DNA from: Actinomycetota bacterium
Lineage (GTDB): Bacteria; Actinomycetota; Actinomycetes; Streptosporangiales; Streptosporangiaceae
Direction of reading: 5' to 3'
Length of the DNA: 38,862 bases
Assembly (NCBI GenBank): GCA_027326205.1
Contig: DAHWEX010000725.1
Location: 1 to 38,862 of the forward strand
In this document: one piece after another, positions 8,583 through 16,594 of the stretch
Layout: every line of letters starts with the position of its first letter
How positions within the stretch are numbered: position 1 is the stretch's first letter
Notes under the pieces: model-generated
Database searches by the model: none
Seen by the model: only the letters and a program-made list of their open reading frames with translations
Told to the model about the DNA's origin: nothing
Translations under genes and position numbers: made by a program

Positions 8583-10904
8583 GTGAACACCGCCGATTAC
8601 CGTCCCCATCACAGTTCTCATCACAGCTCTAATCACAGCGCCAGTCACCCAGCGCGGAAAACCGGAGCGGACACGGGCCGCAGGGCTAAGGCCCCCGTTG
8701 TCGAACGGATCGCCGGCTGGTCCGTCAGGCACCGGGTCGCGGTCGTGATCGGCTGGCTGGTCCTGGTCGTCGCCGCGTTCATGGCCGGCCAGAAGCTGGG
8801 CGTCGCGAACACCAACGCCTACGACCCCGGCCAGGCCGGGCAGGCCGAGCGGGTGCTGAACGAGCCCGGCGTCCAGCAGCCCGCCAGCGAGTCCGTGCTC
8901 ATCAAGGCCCGCTCCGCCGCCGGGACCTTCGCCAGCGACCCGCAGCTGCGCCAGGCCGCCCAGCAGGTCGTCACCGCGCTGCGGGGGCTGCCCGGCGCGG
9001 CGGCGGACATCCGCTCCCCGTTGACGACCCCCGGTTTGACCAGCGGCAACGCCGCCCTTGTCACGTTCAACGTCGCGGGTAACCCGGGCAACGACGACCA
9101 GGCGGTCGTGCCCGCGCTGAACGCGGTCGCCGCCGTCCAGGCGAAGTACCCGGGGCTGACCGTCGCCGAGGCCGGGGGCGCCAGCGTGGACCGGGCCACC
9201 GGCGCGCAGGCCAGCCAGGACTTCCGCAAGGCCGAGGTCACGTCGGTGCCGGTGTCGCTCGGGCTGCTGCTGCTCGCGTTCGGTGCGCTGATCGCCGCGG
9301 GCATCCCGCTGCTGCTCGCGGGCACCTGCGTGATCTCCGCGATCTCCCTGCTGGCCGTCCTCAGCCGCCTCGTGCCGATCAGCTCCACGACCTCGTCCAT
9401 CGTGCTGCTCGTCGGGATGGCCGTCGGCATCGACTACTCGCTGTTCTACCTGCGCCGGGTCCGCGAGGAGCGCACCGCGGGCGCCACCACCGCCGAGGCG
9501 CTGCGCACGGCCGCCCGCACCTCCGGCCGGGCCATCGTGGCGGCCGGCCTCACCGTGATCGCGTGCATGGCGGGGCTGTTCGTCACCGGGTTCCAGGTCT
9601 TCTACGGGGTGGCGCTCGGGACCATCGCGGTGGTGGGGATCGCGGTGCTCGGGTCGCTGACCTTCCTGCCCGCGCTGCTCGCCCTGCTCGGCACGGCCAC
9701 CGACCGGGCCCGCGTCCCGTTCCTCGGGCGGCGGCAGGCGACCGCCCGGCCGTCGCGGCTCTGGCGGGCCGTCGTCACCGCCGTCACCCGCCGCCCGCTG
9801 GTGCTCGGCGGGCTCGCCGCCGCGGCGCTGCTGGCGCTCGCCGTGCCGCTGCTCAGCCTGCACCTGGAGGACCCCGGCATCGACTCGCTGCCGGCGAGCG
9901 TGCCCGTCGTCCGGACCCTCGACGCGATCCAGGCCGCCTTCCCCGGCGGCCCGGCGCCCGCCGAGGTCGTCGTCACCGGCAACGGCCTGTCCGGTCCCCA
10001 ATTCGGCCACGCCCTCACCGCGCTGAACGGCGCGGTCGCCGCGAGCCACGGGGCGCTGCGCGAGCCGGTGACCACCGCGGCGCTCGCCGGCGGCAGGGTC
10101 ATGGTCGTCAGCGTTCCGCTGGCGGGCAGCGCCTCGGACGCGACGTCGAACAGCGCCCTGATCACGCTGCGGGACCACGTGCTGCCCGCGACCATCGGGA
10201 AGGTGCCGGGGATCAGCTACGCGGTGGGCGGGCAGACGGCCTCCAGCCTCGACGTCAACCACCAGCTCGGCGTCACCGCGCCGCTGGTGTTCGCGCTGGT
10301 CGCGCTGCTCGCGTTCGTCCTGCTGCTGATCACCTTCCGCTCGCTGGCCATCCCGGCGCTGTCGATCCTGCTCAACCTGCTCTCGGTCGGGGCGGCCTTC
10401 GGGCTGATGACGCTGGTCTTCCAGCACGGCCTCGGGCACGGGCTGCTCGGCTTCACGCCCTACGGCGGCATCGTCCCGTGGCTGCCGCTGTTCATGTTCG
10501 TGCTGCTGTTCGGGCTGTCCATGGACTACCACGTGTTCATCCTCAGCAGGATCGCCGAGTTGCGCGGGCGCGGGGCGAGCCCGCGGGCCGCGGTCATCGA
10601 CGGGATCTCTTCCAGCGCGGGCGTGGTGACCAGCGCGGCGGCCATCATGGTGGCGGTGTTCTCCATCTTCGCCACCCTGGGCGAGATCGAGTTCCAGCTG
10701 TTCGGCGTCACGATGGCGGCGGCGGTGCTGATCGACGCGACGATCGTGCGCGGCGTGCTGCTCCCGGCGGGCCTGTCGCTGCTGGGCGACCGTGCCTGGC
10801 GGGCGCCCGGGCGGCGCGGGCGCGCCCGCGCCGCCGGCCCCGCTGGCGCGGCGCTGGAGCGCCAGGTAGCACCGGGGCCCGTTCGGCCGATGACTCAGCA
10901 CTAG
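8583..10904 (+). CDS. MMPL family transporter
   Basis: GTG start at 8583; about 773 aa; VGMAVGIDYSLFYLRRVREE and LLFGLSMDYHVFILSRIAE MMPL motifs. Confidence 0.88.
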   Translation: MNTADYRPHHSSHHSSNHSASHPARKTGADTGRRAKAPVVERIAGWSVRHRVAVVIGWLVLVVAAFMAGQKLGVANTNAYDPGQAGQAERVLNEPGVQQPASESVLIKARSAAGTFASDPQLRQAAQQVVTALRGLPGAAADIRSPLTTPGLTSGNAALVTFNVAGNPGNDDQAVVPALNAVAAVQAKYPGLTVAEAGGASVDRATGAQASQDFRKAEVTSVPVSLGLLLLAFGALIAAGIPLLLAGTCVISAISLLAVLSRLVPISSTTSSIVLLVGMAVGIDYSLFYLRRVREERTAGATTAEALRTAARTSGRAIVAAGLTVIACMAGLFVTGFQVFYGVALGTIAVVGIAVLGSLTFLPALLALLGTATDRARVPFLGRRQATARPSRLWRAVVTAVTRRPLVLGGLAAAALLALAVPLLSLHLEDPGIDSLPASVPVVRTLDAIQAAFPGGPAPAEVVVTGNGLSGPQFGHALTALNGAVAASHGALREPVTTAALAGGRVMVVSVPLAGSASDATSNSALITLRDHVLPATIGKVPGISYAVGGQTASSLDVNHQLGVTAPLVFALVALLAFVLLLITFRSLAIPALSILLNLLSVGAAFGLMTLVFQHGLGHGLLGFTPYGGIVPWLPLFMFVLLFGLSMDYHVFILSRIAELRGRGASPRAAVIDGISSSAGVVTSAAAIMVAVFSIFATLGEIEFQLFGVTMAAAVLIDATIVRGVLLPAGLSLLGDRAWRAPGRRGRARAAGPAGAALERQVAPGPVRPMTQH

Positions 10905-10950
10905 CGAGGACCGCGGCGCCCGGCCCCGGAATGTAGATAACAATGGTGGG

Positions 10951-13491
10951 ATGACCAGCGCGGCGAATTGGGACATCGCGAGCGCGGCACCCGAACTCGC
11001 GGTGTCCGGGCTCACGGTGAGGTTTGGCGCGCTCACCGCGCTCGAAGGGGTGGACCTGGCGCTGCGGGCCGGGGAGGTCGTGGCGCTCGCCGGGGAGAAC
11101 GGGGCCGGGAAGACCACCCTGATCAGGTCCATCGCGGGAGACGTGACCCCGGTTTCCGGGGTGATCAGGGTGGGCGGGCAGTCGGTGGCGCCGCTGCCGT
11201 CGGCCGCCGCGCGGCTCGGGGTGCGCGTGGTCTGGCAGGACCTGGCGCTGAGCGACAACCTGGACGTCGCCGCGAACGTGATGCTCGGCAACGAGCGGCG
11301 CAGCCACCTGTTCTCCGACGTGGCGCTGCACCGGGACGCGGCCCGGCTGCTCGACCGGCTCGAGATCCCGCTGCGGGACACGACGCGGCCGGTGCGGCTG
11401 CTGTCCGGCGGGCAGCGCCAGATGGTGGCGGTGGCCCGGGCGATGGCGCACAACCCGCGCCTGCTGCTGCTCGACGAGCCGACCGCGTCGCTCGCCGCGC
11501 GGGAGGCGGCGCTCGTCGAGCGGCTGATCACCCGGCTGCGCGCGCGGGGGACCACGATCTTGCTGTCCGGGCACGACACGGAGCTGATGTTCCGGCTCGC
11601 CGACCGGATCGTCGTGCTGCGGCACGGCCGGGTGGTCACCTCCGTGCTGCCGAGCGAGGTGCACCCGGACGACGTCGTGGCGCTGGTCTCCGGCCAGCCG
11701 GTCGACTCCTCGGCGCGGTTCCAGCTCAGCCGGCTGCACGGCCTGGCCGGGCGGCTGGTCGCCGCCGACCCGTCCTCGTCGCTGTCGCTGATCTTGTCCG
11801 CGCTCGGGGCGGCGCTGGGCAGCGAACGGCTGGCCATTCACCTGCTCGAGGACGGCGGCCTGGTCCGGGCCGCGTCGCTCGGCATGCCGGAGGCGCTGCT
11901 CGACGCCTGGGCGCGGCTGCCGGTCGGGGCGGCGGGCGGCCCCGCCGGGCTCGCCGCCGAGCGGCAGGCGCCGGTCATCGAGGAGAACCTGCGGGCCGGG
12001 GGCGGGTCCTGGGATGTCTTCGGCGACCTGGCCCGGCCGGCCAGGGTGGCCAGTTCCTGGTCGGTGCCGGTGCTCGGACCCGGCGGGCTGCTCGGCGTGA
12101 TCACGGTGTTCCGCGCGATGCCGGGCAGGCCGCGCCGCGATGACCTGGACCTCGCCTCCCTGTACGCCGGGTACGCGGCGAGCGCGATCGAGCGGGACCG
12201 GCTGCTTGAGGAACTGACCGCGCGCAACCGGCTGCTCGAGACGATCAGGGAGATGCTGCAGACCCTGGCCGGCCCGGTGCCGACGCCGGCCGGGCTGCGC
12301 ATCGCGCTGCAGGCGCTGCGCGGCGGGCTCGGCGCGGACGAGGTGGCGCTCGTCGCCGCGCTGCCCGACGGGACCATGCTGAGCCGCGGTTACTCCAGCC
12401 CCGGCGACCACGAGCCGGACCGCCAGCCGCCCGAGGCGACCCTCGCCGTGGCGGCCGCCGTCCTGGACCGGGCCGACCCGGACGGGGTGGCGGTCGCCGG
12501 CCCGGTGAGCCTGGGCACCCGGCGCGCCGGCGGCGACCTCAGCGGCCGGTACCTGTCGGTCTCCTTCGCCCTGCCCGACGGGCGGACCGTGCTGCTGGCC
12601 GGCTGGCAGGACGGCACCCGGTCCGATGACGCGACCGCCCTGCTCGAGGACGCGGCGAACTCGGTGCGGCTCGCGCTCGAGCGCGAGCGGGCGCTGATCG
12701 CCCGGCAGGAGGCGATGGCGCTGCGCCAGTCGCGCGAGCTGCAGCGCACTTTCCTGCGCCGGCTCAGCCACGAGCTGCGAACGCCGCTCACCGCGATCAC
12801 CGGGTACGCCACCAGCCTGCTGCAGCGCGACGTCACCTGGGACGCCGACTCGCAGCAGCGGTTCCTTTCCCGCATCGCGGCCGAGTCGTCGCGGCTGGGG
12901 CGGCTGGTCAACGACCTGCTTGACTTCTCCACGATCGAATCCGGCATCCTGCGGCTGAACAGCGACTGGTGCGACATCCCGCTGGTGCTCGAGGCGGCGG
13001 TCGCCGTCCTGCCCCCGGAGGCGGCGTCCGGCGTGCACGTGGCCGAGATGCCGGGGCTTCCGTCCATCTGGGCCGACCACGACCGCCTGGAGCAGGTGTT
13101 CGTCAACCTCCTCGGCAACGCGCTCGGGCACAACCCGCCGGGGACCCGGGTGGACGTGGCGGCCGCCCTGGACGAGCCGCGCGGGGCGGTGACCGTGCGG
13201 GTCGCCGACGACGGCGAGGGCCTGCCGTCCGAACTGGCCAGGGCCGTCACCGCGGCGGCGGGCCAGCGCGACCCGCGCTGGCACGACGTGCTCGCCGCCG
13301 GCACCATCAAGCCGCGGCGGCGCGGGTCCGGCGCGGGGCTTGGGCTGTCGATCGCCAGCGGGATCGTGGCCGCGCACGGCGGCCGCCTTGAGCTTGAGCC
13401 GGTCGACCGGGGCACGTGCTTCCTCGTTACGCTGCCTATAGAGAAACCCCTCGCTGACGAGAAGCCCGTGACTGGAGTGCAAGCGCGTTGA
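10951..13491 (+). CDS. Hybrid ABC-ATPase / GAF-like / histidine kinase fusion
   Basis: 846 aa; Walker A GENGAGKTT, LLSGGQRQ signature, LLLLDEPTA Walker B, H-loop LLSGHD; then GAF-like regions; H-box LRRLSHELRTPLTAI (His607), N-box NLLGNALGHN, G1 VADDGEGLP, G2 GAGLGLSIA; no TM segment seen. Confidence 0.92.
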   Translation: MTSAANWDIASAAPELAVSGLTVRFGALTALEGVDLALRAGEVVALAGENGAGKTTLIRSIAGDVTPVSGVIRVGGQSVAPLPSAAARLGVRVVWQDLALSDNLDVAANVMLGNERRSHLFSDVALHRDAARLLDRLEIPLRDTTRPVRLLSGGQRQMVAVARAMAHNPRLLLLDEPTASLAAREAALVERLITRLRARGTTILLSGHDTELMFRLADRIVVLRHGRVVTSVLPSEVHPDDVVALVSGQPVDSSARFQLSRLHGLAGRLVAADPSSSLSLILSALGAALGSERLAIHLLEDGGLVRAASLGMPEALLDAWARLPVGAAGGPAGLAAERQAPVIEENLRAGGGSWDVFGDLARPARVASSWSVPVLGPGGLLGVITVFRAMPGRPRRDDLDLASLYAGYAASAIERDRLLEELTARNRLLETIREMLQTLAGPVPTPAGLRIALQALRGGLGADEVALVAALPDGTMLSRGYSSPGDHEPDRQPPEATLAVAAAVLDRADPDGVAVAGPVSLGTRRAGGDLSGRYLSVSFALPDGRTVLLAGWQDGTRSDDATALLEDAANSVRLALERERALIARQEAMALRQSRELQRTFLRRLSHELRTPLTAITGYATSLLQRDVTWDADSQQRFLSRIAAESSRLGRLVNDLLDFSTIESGILRLNSDWCDIPLVLEAAVAVLPPEAASGVHVAEMPGLPSIWADHDRLEQVFVNLLGNALGHNPPGTRVDVAAALDEPRGAVTVRVADDGEGLPSELARAVTAAAGQRDPRWHDVLAAGTIKPRRRGSGAGLGLSIASGIVAAHGGRLELEPVDRGTCFLVTLPIEKPLADEKPVTGVQAR

Positions 13492-14195
13492 CCGAGCCGA
13501 CCATCCCGACCCGCGTGCTCATCGTCGAGGACGACCCGAATATCGTCGACCTGATGCGGTCGAACCTGGCGGTACGCGGCTTCGACACCCTGGTGTCCTT
13601 CGACGGGAGCAAGACGCTGACGCTGCTTGACACCGAGCAGCCGGACATGGTGCTGCTCGACCTGATGCTGCCCGAGGTCGACGGGTTCGAGCTGTGCCGA
13701 CAGATCCGCGAGCGGTCCAACGTGGCGATCATCGTCGTCTCGGCCCGCGGCGGCGAGCGGGACAAGGTCAACGCGCTGAACATGGGCGCGGACGACTACA
13801 TGACCAAGCCGTTCGGCATCGAGGAGCTGCTGGCGCGGATCCTCGCCACGCTGCGGCGGACCCGGCCCGCGGACGCGACCGCCGAGGCGGCGCCGTCGGT
13901 CATCACGATCGGTGACATCGAGCTCGACCTGCCGGCGCAGCAGGTCCGGCTCGCGGGCGAGATCGTGCACCTGACGCCGACCGAGTTCGCGCTGCTGCGG
14001 GAACTCGCGCTGAACCGCGGCAAGCTGCTGTCCCGCGCGCACCTGCTCCGCCGGGTCTGGGGGCGCGGGTACGAGACGGAAACCGAGTACGTCCGCGTGT
14101 ACATCAGGCGGCTGCGGGCCAAACTCGAGCGGCCGGGCGGGGCGCCGCTGATCATCACGCAGCCGCGCGCCGGGTACAGAATCGCCGGGGACTAG
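13488..14195 (+). CDS. OmpR/PhoB-family (KdpE-like) response regulator
   Basis: TTG start overlaps the kinase TGA (TTGA); RVLIVEDDPNIVDLM; LLDLMLPEVDGFELC; winged-helix LTPTEFALLREL, YIRRLRAKLE. Confidence 0.92.
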   Translation: MTEPTIPTRVLIVEDDPNIVDLMRSNLAVRGFDTLVSFDGSKTLTLLDTEQPDMVLLDLMLPEVDGFELCRQIRERSNVAIIVVSARGGERDKVNALNMGADDYMTKPFGIEELLARILATLRRTRPADATAEAAPSVITIGDIELDLPAQQVRLAGEIVHLTPTEFALLRELALNRGKLLSRAHLLRRVWGRGYETETEYVRVYIRRLRAKLERPGGAPLIITQPRAGYRIAGD

Positions 14196-14252
14196 CCGCC
14201 GCAACTACGCGGAGTAACCATGGGATATCGTAAGCCGACAATGCCCGTCAGA

Positions 14253-14363
14253 TTAACGCGAGGGAAACAGAAACGTCACGAATCAATACCGAAGATTACC
14301 GTGACGCGCCTGTGACGGTCCAAGCGTTAACGCTTTTTTAACGATACCGCGAAGGTGTTAACG
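14253..14363. promoter_or_regulatory. Cluster of four TTAACG direct repeats plus palindrome AAGCGTTAACGCTT (14322-14335)
   Basis: TTAACG at 14253, 14327, 14338 and 14358; the 14327/14338 pair is spaced 11 bp. Confidence 0.5.
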
Positions 14364-14403
14364 ACAACGTTTCTCCGCGTACATCTAGCATTTCGGCCAA
14401 TAG

Positions 14404-14468
14404 CCCGGTCAATTGTGACCGGGTTATACGGATCTGGTCTCGCACGTGCCTCATCTGGCATGCGCGAG
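14404..14468 (+). promoter_or_regulatory. Two tandem stem-loops in the candidate leader of the substrate-binding protein gene
   Basis: CCCGGTCA-attg-TGACCGGG (14404-14423); CTCGCACGTGCC-tcatct-GGCATGCGCGAG (14439-14468, 10/12 paired). Confidence 0.45.
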
Positions 14469-15736
14469 TGAATGAGCGAGGTACACCGTTGTATTCCGTT
14501 TCAGCCCGAGCTGGCCTGACCGCCGCAGCCGCCCTGGCCGCGGTGCTCGTCGCGGCCGGCTGCAGCAGTTCTAGCAGTTCCAGCAGCAGCTCCGCGCCGG
14601 CCACGGCGTCGTCGAGCCCGGCAGGGTCCACGCCGGCCAGCGCGAGCGGCGCGTCGATCTCCGCCGGCAGCCTCACGAACGACTTCTCCGCGATGACGCA
14701 GCTCAAGTCCGTCGCGAGCGCCGGCAAGGGCAACATCACGGTGATCCTCCCGGACACCGTCTCCTCCACCCGGTACGTCGAGTTCGACGCGCCGTACCTG
14801 AAGCAGGCGTTCACCGACGCCGGCCTCTCGTCCTCGGACTTCACCATCGAGAACGCGCTGGGCAGCGACGCGACCCAGTTCAGCATGGCCCAGTCGGCCA
14901 TCACCCAGGGCGCCAGCGTGCTGGTCGTCGACCCGCTCGACTCCGGCGTCGGCGCGCACATCGAGTCCTACGCCAAGCAGCACGGCGTGGCGGTCATCGA
15001 CTACGACCGGCTGACGCTGGGCGGCACGCGCTCCTACTACGTGTCGTTCAACAACGTCAAGGTCGGCCAGGTCATGGGGCAGGGCCTGGTGTCCTGCATC
15101 ACGGCCTGGGGGGTCAAGAGCCCCAGCGTCATCGTGATGAAGGGCGCGCCGACCGACAACAACGCGACGCTGTTCGCGCAGGGCTACGACGGCGTGCTCG
15201 CCCCGTACTTCTCCTCGGGCAAGTACAAGGACGTGTCCAACCCGGCCGGCACCTGGACGCCGTCGGTCGCGCTGTCGGAGTTCCAGCAGCAGTACACCGC
15301 CCACAAGGACATCAACGCCGCGCTGATCCCGAACGACGAGAACGGCGCGCCGATCATCCACTACCTGCAGGGCCAGGGCGTCAAGGCGAAGACCTTCCCG
15401 ACCACCGGGCAGGACGCCACGCTGACCGGCCTGCAGAACATCCTGACCGGTTACCAGTGCGGCACGGTCTACAAGCCGATCTACGAGGAGGCCCAGGCCG
15501 CCGCGGCGCTCGCGGTCTACGTGCGCGCCGGCCAGACGCCGCCCGCCAGCCTGGTGAACGGGTCGACGCAGGACACCACGGCCAAGGTCTCGGTCCCGTC
15601 TGTCCTGCTGAGCCCGGAGTGGGTCACCACGGCGAACATGAACTCGACGATCATCGCGGACAAGTTCGTCTCCGCCTCGCAGCTGTGCGCGGGCTCCTAC
15701 GCGAGCGCCTGCACCGCCGCCGGCATCACTGGGTGA
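14468..15736 (+). CDS. Sugar ABC transporter substrate-binding lipoprotein, XylF-like (start possibly TTG 14489)
   Basis: Signal peptide with lipobox LVAAGC; periplasmic-binding protein type 1 pattern (VLVVDPLDSGVGAHIESYAKQHGVAVIDYDRL). Confidence 0.85.
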   Translation: MNERGTPLYSVSARAGLTAAAALAAVLVAAGCSSSSSSSSSSAPATASSSPAGSTPASASGASISAGSLTNDFSAMTQLKSVASAGKGNITVILPDTVSSTRYVEFDAPYLKQAFTDAGLSSSDFTIENALGSDATQFSMAQSAITQGASVLVVDPLDSGVGAHIESYAKQHGVAVIDYDRLTLGGTRSYYVSFNNVKVGQVMGQGLVSCITAWGVKSPSVIVMKGAPTDNNATLFAQGYDGVLAPYFSSGKYKDVSNPAGTWTPSVALSEFQQQYTAHKDINAALIPNDENGAPIIHYLQGQGVKAKTFPTTGQDATLTGLQNILTGYQCGTVYKPIYEEAQAAAALAVYVRAGQTPPASLVNGSTQDTTAKVSVPSVLLSPEWVTTANMNSTIIADKFVSASQLCAGSYASACTAAGITG

Positions 15737-15752
15737 TAGACAAGCACACCGT

Positions 15753-15786
15753 CCGGGGGCGCGGGCTGGCCAGCCCGCGCCCCCGG
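15753..15786. promoter_or_regulatory. 34-bp perfect palindrome between substrate-binding protein and ATPase genes (intra-operon hairpin)
   Basis: CCGGGGGCGCGGGCTGG|CCAGCCCGCGCCCCCGG, 17-bp arms. Confidence 0.7.
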
Positions 15787-15805
15787 CGCAGTCCTCAGGC
15801 AGGAT

Positions 15806-16591
15806 GTGATCGTGAACGACGCTGAGCCGCTGCTGCGGCTGCGTGGCATCGGGAAGAGCTTCGGGCCCGTGCACGCACTGACTGACATCAACCTAGACAT
15901 TCCCGCCGGGCAGGTCACCGCCCTCGTTGGCGACAACGGCGCGGGAAAGTCGACGCTGATCAAGACGATCGCCGGGATCTGGGAACCGACCCGGGGCGAG
16001 ATCCTGTGGCAGGGCAGGCCCGTGCACTTCCGCTCGCCCAAGGAGGCGACCGCGACCGGGATCGCCACCGTGTACCAGGACCTGGCGCTGGCCGACAACC
16101 TGGACATCGTGCAGAAAATGATGCTCGGGCACGAGGCGCTGAAGACCGGGCTGCTTGACGAGATCACGATGGAGAAGGCGGCGAAGGAGACCCTCGCCGA
16201 CCTGCGGGTCACCACGGTCCGCAACATCCGCCAGCCGGTTGGCTCGCTGTCCGGCGGGCAGCGGCAGGCCATCGCCGTGGCCAAGGCCGTCATGCTCGAC
16301 GCCAAGCTCGTGATCATGGACGAGCCGACCGCGGCGCTCGGCGTCTCGCAGACCGCGCTCGTCCTCGACATCATCGAGCAGCTCTCCAGCCGCGGCATCG
16401 CCGTGCTGGTGATCTCGCACAACCTCACCGACGTGTTCCGCGTCGCCGACCGCATCGCCGTCCTGTACCTCGGCCGCATGGTGTCGAACGGGCCGGCGGC
16501 CAACTACGACACCAACTCTGCGGTCCACTGGATGACCACCGGCACCGGCCCCAGCGGCCGCGCCGCGGTCCCGCAGAGCGCGGAGGGCTGA
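15806..16591 (+). CDS. Single-domain sugar ABC transporter ATP-binding protein (XylG/FrcA-like; start may be GTG 15812)
   Basis: Walker A GDNGAGKST, VGSLSGGQRQAIAVAKA, LVIMDEPTAAL, VISHN. Confidence 0.88.
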   Translation: MIVNDAEPLLRLRGIGKSFGPVHALTDINLDIPAGQVTALVGDNGAGKSTLIKTIAGIWEPTRGEILWQGRPVHFRSPKEATATGIATVYQDLALADNLDIVQKMMLGHEALKTGLLDEITMEKAAKETLADLRVTTVRNIRQPVGSLSGGQRQAIAVAKAVMLDAKLVIMDEPTAALGVSQTALVLDIIEQLSSRGIAVLVISHNLTDVFRVADRIAVLYLGRMVSNGPAANYDTNSAVHWMTTGTGPSGRAAVPQSAEG

Positions 16592-16594
16592 GCC

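Noticed and set aside
8232-11837. 1201-aa minus-strand ORF
   Set aside because: Antisense to the clear MMPL gene; low-complexity R/G/D/Q-rich text typical of the reverse frame of high-GC coding DNA
10708-13482. 924-aa minus-strand ORF
   Set aside because: Antisense to the hybrid kinase gene, whose sense frame has all domain motifs
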